Of a DNA stretch of 5,105 nucleotides, positions 1 through 5,105 are shown piece by piece. Position 1 is the stretch's first letter. Each line of letters starts with the position of its first letter. The translations under genes and the position numbers were made by a program. This DNA is from Opitutaceae bacterium (GTDB lineage: Bacteria; Verrucomicrobiota; Verrucomicrobiia; Opitutales; Opitutaceae): contig SXZN01000207.1 of NCBI GenBank assembly GCA_005787865.1, forward strand, positions 1 through 5,105, written 5' to 3'. The notes below the pieces were generated by a model. The model did not search any database, was not told the DNA's origin, and was given only the letters and a program-made list of their open reading frames with translations.

Positions 1-2
1 CG

Positions 3-617
3 GCCTTTTCCCTGCAGGGCTTTGGCGCCCGCGTGCTCGTCACTGAAATTGATCCCATCAATGCTCTGCTGGCCGCGAAGGATGGCTTCGAGGTCAACAC
101 CTTGGAATCCACCCTCGGCACGGCGGATATTTACGTCACGACCACGGGTAACAAGGATATCATCACGCTCGAGCACATGCGGAAGATGAAGGATCAAGCG
201 ATCGTTTGTAACATTGGCCATTTCGATAACGAAATCCAAATTGATCGGCTGAACACTTCGGATGCGAAACGCACGACCATTAAGCCGCAATACGATCTCT
301 ATACCTTCCCGACCGGTAACAGTATTTATATGCTAGCCGAGGGTCGTTTAGTGAATCTCGGTTGCGCGACAGGGCATCCGTCCTTCGTGATGTCAGCGAG
401 CTTCACCAACCAGACGCTCGCACAGCTCGATCTCTGGAAGAATAAAGACACTTACAAGACCGGCGTGTACCGTCTGCCGAAGTACCTCGATGAGGAGGTC
501 GCCCGGTTGCATCTCGATAAAATTGGGGCGAAACTCACCAAGCTCTCCAAGGAGCAAGCGGAGTATCTCGGCGTTCCCTTAGAGGGACCTTACAAGCCCG
601 AACATTATCGTTATTAA
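3..617 (+). CDS. ahcY: S-adenosylhomocysteinase (adenosylhomocysteinase), C-terminal 204 residues, 5' end cut by window edge
   Basis: This enzyme reversibly splits S-adenosylhomocysteine into adenosine and homocysteine, using bound NAD. It removes the product inhibitor of methyltransferases and feeds the methionine cycle in the cytoplasm. The frame is open from the first complete codon at base 3 and begins inside the NAD-binding Rossmann domain. The GTG at 33 is an internal valine, because the ten codons before it (AFSLQGFGAR) also match the family. Visible motifs are TEIDP, whose Glu (human Glu243) binds the NAD ribose, VTTTG, and CNIGHFD with the catalytic-region His at 219-221 (human His301). 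LVNLGCATGHPSFVM follows, with Asn at 354-356 and His at 375-377. The exact family C-terminus KPEHYRY supplies the Lys (594-596) and Tyr (606-608) that reach the partner subunit's NAD. Family members have about 430-470 residues, so roughly half is missing at the left. All visible key residues are intact and a terminator follows directly. Identification is very secure. Confidence 0.97.
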   Translation, partial: AFSLQGFGARVLVTEIDPINALLAAKDGFEVNTLESTLGTADIYVTTTGNKDIITLEHMRKMKDQAIVCNIGHFDNEIQIDRLNTSDAKRTTIKPQYDLYTFPTGNSIYMLAEGRLVNLGCATGHPSFVMSASFTNQTLAQLDLWKNKDTYKTGVYRLPKYLDEEVARLHLDKIGAKLTKLSKEQAEYLGVPLEGPYKPEHYRY

Positions 618-627
618 TTAATGACCC

Positions 628-659
628 AACGCCGCGGATTAATCCGCGGCGTTTTTTTA
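628..659 (+). terminator. Rho-independent terminator of ahcY
   Basis: A perfect 22-base palindrome lies at 630-651 (arms CGCCGCGGATT and its complement), followed at once by seven T (652-658). Folded as RNA it gives a nine-pair GC-rich stem with a TTAA loop, and AA at 628-629 can extend the stem into the U-tract. It starts ten bases after the ahcY stop codon. On the opposite strand no T-run follows the hairpin, so it should act only on the ahcY transcript. It marks the end of the ahcY unit and implies that the next gene has its own promoter. Confidence 0.93.
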
Positions 660-773
660 TGCCCGCGAACTTAGCAGCTGGTCATGGCGTGTGACATGTT
701 TCCGCGATTGCGTTGCCGTGACGGTGCGGCCCTGATGCAAACTTACCCCCCGTAGTCTAACGCTTTTTTAAAA
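660..773 (+). promoter_or_regulatory. Presumed promoter and leader of the aminotransferase gene (elements not firmly resolved)
   Basis: This stretch lies between the ahcY terminator and the aminotransferase start, so by inference it should contain that gene's promoter. No strong sigma-70 pair is visible. The best reading is TTGCCG (713-718) and, 17 bases on, TGCAAA (736-741), which is a poor -10 box. Closer to the gene are a six-C run (746-751), TAGTCTAAC, and T6A4 (764-773) touching the start codon. There is no Shine-Dalgarno-like purine tract before the ATG. I see no riboswitch-like fold or operator repeat. The placement is inferred from context and the exact boxes are doubtful. Confidence 0.3.
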
Positions 774-1688
774 ATGAATGCGACCGCCGAACGTCAGGTT
801 TATCTTACCGGTGAATGGGTGCGCGAAGCGGACGCCAAGATTTCAATTTTCGATAGCGCCATCATGCTGGGTGATTGTGTCACTGAATCTACCCGCACCT
901 TTCGGCATCAGCCGTTTCGTTTAGATGATCACCTGAAGCGGCTCTACCAGTCATTAAAAGTCTGTCGGATTGATCCGGGGATCACCTTGGCCGAGATGCG
1001 AGCCGTGACCCTAAAATTAATGGCGACCAACCAGTCCCTGCTGGGGCCAGCTGATGATTACTGGATTGTGCACAATATTTCACGGGGCTTAAGCAAGCCC
1101 GGGCCGAATCCTGCGCAGAAAAATCCGGCGACGATCATGATTTTTAATAGTCCCATGGATTTGCGCGGCTGGAAAAAGTATTATACGCAAGGCTGTCACG
1201 CGGTGACCTCCTTCAGTCGCGCTGTTCCCGCTCAATCACTCGACGCGCGGATCAAAAATCGCAGCCGCCTATTTTATACGCTGGTTGATCAAGAGGCGCG
1301 CTTGGTGGATCCGGAGGCGCAAGTGGTCATTCTCGATATCCATGGTCACGTCTCCGAAAATAAAGGGGGCAATATTTTTGCTGTAACGGATGGGCAATTA
1401 CGTACCCCGACCGCCGACAACTGTTTAGCGGGGATTAGTCGCCAGACCGTGCTAGATCTGGCGCGGTCCCTGCAGATCCCCGTCACAGAATGCTGTTTGC
1501 AGCCTTATGATTTGGCGACCGCCGATGAGGTGTTCTTCACAAGTACACCCTACTGTATCATGCCGGCCACGCGTTTCAATGGCCTGACTATTGGCAACGG
1601 TACGGTGGGGCCGGTGACCCGCCAATTGCTCGGCGCTTGGAGCAAATTAGTCGGGATGGATATTGTCGCTCAAGCGGAAGCTCAGTAG
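774..1688 (+). CDS. Class IV PLP-dependent aminotransferase (branched-chain / D-amino-acid aminotransferase fold)
   Basis: This is a cytoplasmic fold-type IV PLP enzyme that probably moves an amino group between an amino acid and a 2-oxo acid. The 304 residues fit the family (E. coli IlvE has 309). Visible landmarks are the N-terminal 'Ak(I)SIFD...GD..TE..R.F' block (residues 21-43), Arg56 in HLKRL (PLP phosphate contact), the Schiff-base lysine Lys161 in RIKNRSRLFYTL, and Glu195 in VSEN (pyridine nitrogen contact). The Lys161-Glu195 spacing of 34 equals IlvE Lys159-Glu193. Then come Asn200, LAGISR (218-223), ADEVFFTST (250-258) and a GPVTR tail. Several usual residues differ: LGDCVTE for YGDGVFE, SENKGGN for SEGxGxN, and TPYC where IlvE has TAAE. 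The substrate may therefore differ from branched-chain amino acids, and a D-amino-acid transaminase or aminodeoxychorismate lyase relative is possible, so I give no symbol. An in-frame TAG at 753-755 leaves ATG 774 as the only reasonable start, though it lacks a Shine-Dalgarno sequence. The family call is secure; the substrate is unknown. Confidence 0.9.
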   Translation: MNATAERQVYLTGEWVREADAKISIFDSAIMLGDCVTESTRTFRHQPFRLDDHLKRLYQSLKVCRIDPGITLAEMRAVTLKLMATNQSLLGPADDYWIVHNISRGLSKPGPNPAQKNPATIMIFNSPMDLRGWKKYYTQGCHAVTSFSRAVPAQSLDARIKNRSRLFYTLVDQEARLVDPEAQVVILDIHGHVSENKGGNIFAVTDGQLRTPTADNCLAGISRQTVLDLARSLQIPVTECCLQPYDLATADEVFFTSTPYCIMPATRFNGLTIGNGTVGPVTRQLLGAWSKLVGMDIVAQAEAQ

Positions 1689-1696
1689 CTACGCGT

Positions 1697-4600
1697 TTAA
1701 TCAGCTAAGAAAATCACGTCGGGTGAGCTGAGTTTAATCGCGGCCGGATACACTGAAGCCGGAAAGCGGAACACCAAGGTATTTACCCCTACGTTCGTTT
1801 CGATGGTGAATTGAGCGCCAGGCTTAATCGTCTGACCATTAAGCCAAATACTTTCAACCGCGCCGCCGAGGGTGAAGGTTGTGGCGCCCTTTTTAAGTGT
1901 TTGGAAGCGCGTGGCGGCGAAGAGGCCGCGGGCTTGCTCATGCTTAAGATAAACGGTTGCGAGTAACTGGCTCGGTAGGGTGCCATTGACCAGCGAGTTA
2001 GTGGGGACCCAATCGGGCAGGGTAAAGTCGCCCTTCGCCACGCGGTCGATCCCGAGATGACTATTTTTCGACGTCGCCTGATAGAGACGCCAGAAACGGG
2101 CGACGTCGCGTTTGGCGGCATCGTAATCTCCGGGCTTCCCGAGTTGGGCGAGAAATTTGATGAGGTCGAGTCGATCGTCGGGCAGTAACGAGTCGAGCAA
2201 GCCCGCTGGCATCAGCGAGCCCACCGCTAAGCGACTAGTAATATCTTGGGCCGGAATAGAGATTTCTTGGTTGGCGATATTGCGAATGACGAGTTCACGC
2301 TCGCTTTCTTTGATAATAAGTCCACTGACGATTTGCTGGTTCTGGGTGGTGATCGCGACTGCGTGATAGCCTTCTTTGATCTTAGAATTTGGATAGAGCA
2401 GTGATTCCCATAAATAGTCGGTGGGCGCGCTGGCGCCAATACTCGTGAGATCGGGGCCGATCTTGCCGCCCACGCCACCGATGGCGTGGCAGGCGCTGCA
2501 CGCAAGATCCGCGCGCCGGTAGATCTGCTCGCCCCGGACCGCGTCGCCGTGGGCGAGCGCCGTAGTGGCGAGAGCTTGAAGTTCAGCGGGCGTCAGGGAA
2601 ACGGTGGAGACGGTGAGCCCGGCGATTTGAGTCAACGCTTGGACGAGGGCGGGGTGCTGATCGCCTTCCCGCGCAAACCGCAAACCCTCCCGCGCGGCTT
2701 CGACGGATAACGTTGTTTTGGGTAGCTCTTGCGCGAGTAAATTGCCGGCGCCATTGATCTCCAGCAAACCACGCCAGAGGAGTTGCGCTTCCGTGGGTGC
2801 GGTGGCTTTTTGCAGTACGGCGAGGATCTCAGGTAGCGCCGCGGGTAAATTTAAGAGAGCGAGCGTCACCACCGCTTCACGCCGAATCGCGGGGGAGGCG
2901 GCTTGCCCGATCAGGTACTTCAGACCCGTCGTGACTTGCTCTCCGCCGATCTCGCGCAACGCGGTCAAGGCGCCGGTGCGTTCGGCGGGCGAGGTGGTCG
3001 CGCGGCCGGCGATCTCAAGTAAAGCGGGGTTAAAAGCCGAGAGTTTCCATATCCCGATGAGTTGAGCGGCATTAATTCGAATGAGCTCATGGTCTGACTG
3101 GAGTAATGCCGGGGCGAGGGTGAGTTCTCCGGCCGGGATTTTTTTCCTTAAACGGGCGGCTTGATTGAGGGCCGTGAGTGCTTGAATCGTGGCGGCATCA
3201 GTGAAGCCACCCGCATTAATTTGGGCGAGTAGTTGCTGCAGTTCCGCCCTCTCCCCGGCTGAGCCGATCAGTTCAATCCATGGGCCCGCCCCGTCGGCCG
3301 AAATTGGTTGGCGCGCGAGTAACGGTCCGAGCACTTCCGCCGCGCGCGCTGGTTCGAGCGCCTTGAGCGCAAAGCTTAAATAATGTTCGCGGCCGGTAAT
3401 TTTCCAATTTCCTGATTTCACCGCAGCTAGCCAAGGATCGGCTAGTTCATTGACGGTTAGCCAGAGGGCATGGTCGATGAAAACATCCATGGGATAATTC
3501 AGCACCGCGAGGGCCTGATCCATGGCGGCGACCGAGGGGATTTTTCCTAAGGCGCGGACGGCTTCTAAACGAACACGAGGATTTTGATCGGCAACAAGCT
3601 GAGTCAGTTGCGCCAGGGCGTTCGGCATTGCTGGCGGTAGGGCCCGAACCGCCGCCGCTCGGATACCGGGATCATGGGCCGACAATAACGTGGTCAATAT
3701 ATTTTGCGGCGGCTGATTGAAGCTTTGGTACAGCCAGAGCGCTTGGAGCAACGCGGGCTCGGTGGCATGAGTCAGGGTCCAGCGGGCGAGTTCAGGTAAT
3801 ACGCTTTCAGCCCCACGCTCAATAAGCACCCGGCGTGCACTGGCCAGATGGTAATTATTAGGGGAGAGCAGCTGATCAAGCAGGGCGGGCACGGTCAACT
3901 GGGTGAAATCAGTTATGGGGAGAGGAGCCCGGCCCTTGGCGGTTACGCGCCAAATGCGACCGTGGACTTTGTCCCGCCGTGGATCACGAAAGTCGACCTC
4001 GCCGTGTTGAATAATCGGATTGCTCCAATCTGCGATGTAGAGCGCGCCGTCAGGTCCGAGTTTTACATCGATGGGCCGAAATGAATCAGCCGTGGTGCGC
4101 AAGATATCAGGCATCTGCTGAGTTACATAGCCGGCGCCTTGATCGGAGATTTTAAAGCGGACGACGCGGTTGGCCCGAAAATCATTCGTGATGAGGTCGC
4201 CTTGCCAGTCGCTCGGAAATTGGGCGCTGTGCACAATCTCGAGTCCGCAAAATTTGGAATAGCTGCCTACGCTGACGCTCTGCAGCACCCGTCGAGCCGG
4301 GCCGAGGGTGAAATAGGTGGCCCCGGGAACGCCCCAGCTGATGCCAAAACTCCCAGCCCCATCGGTGAAGAAGGATTGGCCGTAGCGATCAAATTGGTGA
4401 CCCCATGAATTGACCCAGCCGCGGTAGACAATTTCCATTTTTTGATCGCGGGGATCGAAGCGGAAAACACCACCCGCGTTGAGGCGTACAAGGCCGGAGG
4501 GCGTTTCGGTATTGGTTCGCGTGTACACGGATTGGTTCATGTAGAGGCGCCCATCGGGACCCCAGTGCAGCGTGTGGAGGTTATGATGCGAATCTTCGGT

Positions 4601-5104
4601 GCCAAATCCACTGAGTACGACCCGTCTTTCGTCAGCTTTGCCGTCGCCATCCGTATCTTTAAGAAAAAGTAGATCAGTGCTTTGGGCCACATAGACGCCG
4701 CCGTTGCCGGGCTCCAGGCCGGTCGGTATGAGGAGGTTCTGAGCGAAGAGGGTAACTTTATCGGCGCGTCCCTGCCCGGTGGTGTCCTCGAGGATAATAA
4801 TTTTATCCGTGGGCGCTTGGCCGGGTTCGATTTGGGGGTAGACAGGCGAGCAGGCGACCCACAGCCGTCCGCGGGGGTCAAAATTCATATGAATCGGTTT
4901 ATCGAGCAGAGGGTTCTCGGCCCAAAGCGTGACTTCGAAACCCTCGGCGACCTCGAACTGAGGATGGGCTTGGGTCACGCGGTTTGAAATTATATTCCCC
5001 TCACGACGCGGAATGACGGGGACCTCGACTGGTTGAAGCGGGCGGAGTTTCGCGATGCGGGTTTCTTCCGCTAAAATGTTTTCATCAAATTTGGGAATCT
5101 CTAC
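1697..5104 (-). CDS. PVC-type multidomain dehydrogenase: propeller + HEAT repeats + c-type heme domain + extra C-terminal domain; 5' end beyond window
   Basis: The visible part is 1,135 codons. Residues below count from the valine codon GTG at 4976-4978, which is preceded by 42 open, protein-like codons up to the edge. Residues 8-345 resemble the Pirellula/Verrucomicrobium N-terminal propeller (sorbosone/glucose dehydrogenase-like). They include EGFEVTLWAENPLL, HHNLHTLHWGPDGRLY, NSWGHQFD, GPDGALYIADW and RRDKVHGRIWR, plus a calcium-loop-like DTDGDGKADE (108-117). Residues about 360-790 are alpha-helical HEAT-like repeats, clearest at 437-490 and 631-723. Residues 812-946 form a single-heme c domain with CSACH (827-831; bases 2486-2500), GPDL, IKEGYHA and SLMP, whose Met923 (2210-2212) is the probable axial ligand. 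Residues 950-1093 are a further beta-rich domain. Covalent heme c requires assembly outside the cytoplasm, so a signal peptide or anchor is expected in the missing part. The likely role is oxidation of a carbohydrate or alcohol with electron transfer to the heme; the substrate is not predictable. The gene converges on the aminotransferase gene, eight bases away. Confidence 0.93.
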   Translation of the reverse strand, partial: VEIPKFDENILAEETRIAKLRPLQPVEVPVIPRREGNIISNRVTQAHPQFEVAEGFEVTLWAENPLLDKPIHMNFDPRGRLWVACSPVYPQIEPGQAPTDKIIILEDTTGQGRADKVTLFAQNLLIPTGLEPGNGGVYVAQSTDLLFLKDTDGDGKADERRVVLSGFGTEDSHHNLHTLHWGPDGRLYMNQSVYTRTNTETPSGLVRLNAGGVFRFDPRDQKMEIVYRGWVNSWGHQFDRYGQSFFTDGAGSFGISWGVPGATYFTLGPARRVLQSVSVGSYSKFCGLEIVHSAQFPSDWQGDLITNDFRANRVVRFKISDQGAGYVTQQMPDILRTTADSFRPIDVKLGPDGALYIADWSNPIIQHGEVDFRDPRRDKVHGRIWRVTAKGRAPLPITDFTQLTVPALLDQLLSPNNYHLASARRVLIERGAESVLPELARWTLTHATEPALLQALWLYQSFNQPPQNILTTLLSAHDPGIRAAAVRALPPAMPNALAQLTQLVADQNPRVRLEAVRALGKIPSVAAMDQALAVLNYPMDVFIDHALWLTVNELADPWLAAVKSGNWKITGREHYLSFALKALEPARAAEVLGPLLARQPISADGAGPWIELIGSAGERAELQQLLAQINAGGFTDAATIQALTALNQAARLRKKIPAGELTLAPALLQSDHELIRINAAQLIGIWKLSAFNPALLEIAGRATTSPAERTGALTALREIGGEQVTTGLKYLIGQAASPAIRREAVVTLALLNLPAALPEILAVLQKATAPTEAQLLWRGLLEINGAGNLLAQELPKTTLSVEAAREGLRFAREGDQHPALVQALTQIAGLTVSTVSLTPAELQALATTALAHGDAVRGEQIYRRADLACSACHAIGGVGGKIGPDLTSIGASAPTDYLWESLLYPNSKIKEGYHAVAITTQNQQIVSGLIIKESERELVIRNIANQEISIPAQDITSRLAVGSLMPAGLLDSLLPDDRLDLIKFLAQLGKPGDYDAAKRDVARFWRLYQATSKNSHLGIDRVAKGDFTLPDWVPTNSLVNGTLPSQLLATVYLKHEQARGLFAATRFQTLKKGATTFTLGGAVESIWLNGQTIKPGAQFTIETNVGVNTLVFRFPASVYPAAIKLSSPDVIFLAD

Positions 5105-5105
5105 C

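Noticed and set aside
33..35. GTG as a start codon for the left-hand gene
   Set aside because: Ten upstream codons in the same frame continue the S-adenosylhomocysteinase alignment, and the catalytic N-terminal domain would be missing. The gene is simply cut by the window edge.
1701..1731. Inverted repeat TCAGCT...AGCTGA as a possible terminator for the convergent genes
   Set aside because: It is only six pairs with a 19-base loop and no T-run, and it lies inside the dehydrogenase coding end. This is within chance expectation.
1789..2505. Minus-strand alternative frames at 1789-2121 and 2227-2505, considered as a possible frameshift in the dehydrogenase
   Set aside because: The main frame carries the heme motif, the methionine ligand and the C-terminal domain without interruption, so no frameshift is needed.
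2157..3383. Further plus-strand open frames (2157-2366, 2486-2710, 2718-3065, 3189-3383)
   Set aside because: These are antisense to the HEAT and heme regions. Their low-complexity, Ser/Arg/Ala-rich translations resemble no protein family.
3848..4987. Plus-strand open frames opposite the dehydrogenase gene (for example 3848-4084, 4139-4408, 4442-4672, 4682-4987)
   Set aside because: They lie wholly inside a strongly supported coding frame on the other strand, have no recognisable domains, and are expected by-products of its codon bias.
1..5105. Search for a CRISPR array, tRNA, insertion sequence, phage or defence genes
   Set aside because: No regularly spaced direct repeats, tRNA-like cloverleaf, transposase motifs or terminal repeats were seen. 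Nearly all bases are accounted for by three ordinary genes.

Overview
The window looks like ordinary chromosomal DNA from a member of the Planctomycetota-Verrucomicrobiota group, most likely Verrucomicrobiota (perhaps near the Opitutales). The main argument is the third gene. Its order of domains, a sorbosone-dehydrogenase-like propeller, then HEAT repeats, then a CxxCH heme domain of the Pirellula/Verrucomicrobium type, is a hallmark of that group. The assignment rests on remembered family patterns, not on a database search. The DNA is moderately GC-rich and even in character, with no sign of transfer.

Layout. Bases 3-617 (+) hold the C-terminal half of S-adenosylhomocysteinase (ahcY), cut by the left edge. 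A strong intrinsic terminator follows at about 628-659. A 156-base intergenic stretch (618-773) holds that terminator and must carry the promoter of the next gene, because the terminator separates the two units. Bases 774-1688 (+) encode a complete class IV, PLP-dependent aminotransferase of branched-chain or D-amino-acid aminotransferase type, with several altered pocket motifs. Eight bases later, convergent on the minus strand, a very large gene runs from the right edge down to 1697. It encodes a multidomain, probably exported c-type cytochrome dehydrogenase.

The large minus-strand gene does not begin at the GTG at 4976-4978, although that is the only start codon available in the window. 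The frame stays open for 42 more codons to the right edge and reads like normal protein, so the true start and any signal peptide lie outside.

The three genes do not form an operon. ahcY and the aminotransferase are co-oriented but separated by a terminator, and the dehydrogenase converges on them. AhcY belongs to the methyl cycle and the aminotransferase to amino-acid metabolism, both presumably cytoplasmic. The heme protein probably oxidises a sugar, polyol or similar compound outside the cytoplasm and passes electrons to its own heme domain. I found no RNA gene, mobile element, CRISPR array or defence system. The points most worth a second look are the pocket substitutions in the aminotransferase and the extra domain after the heme domain of the dehydrogenase.
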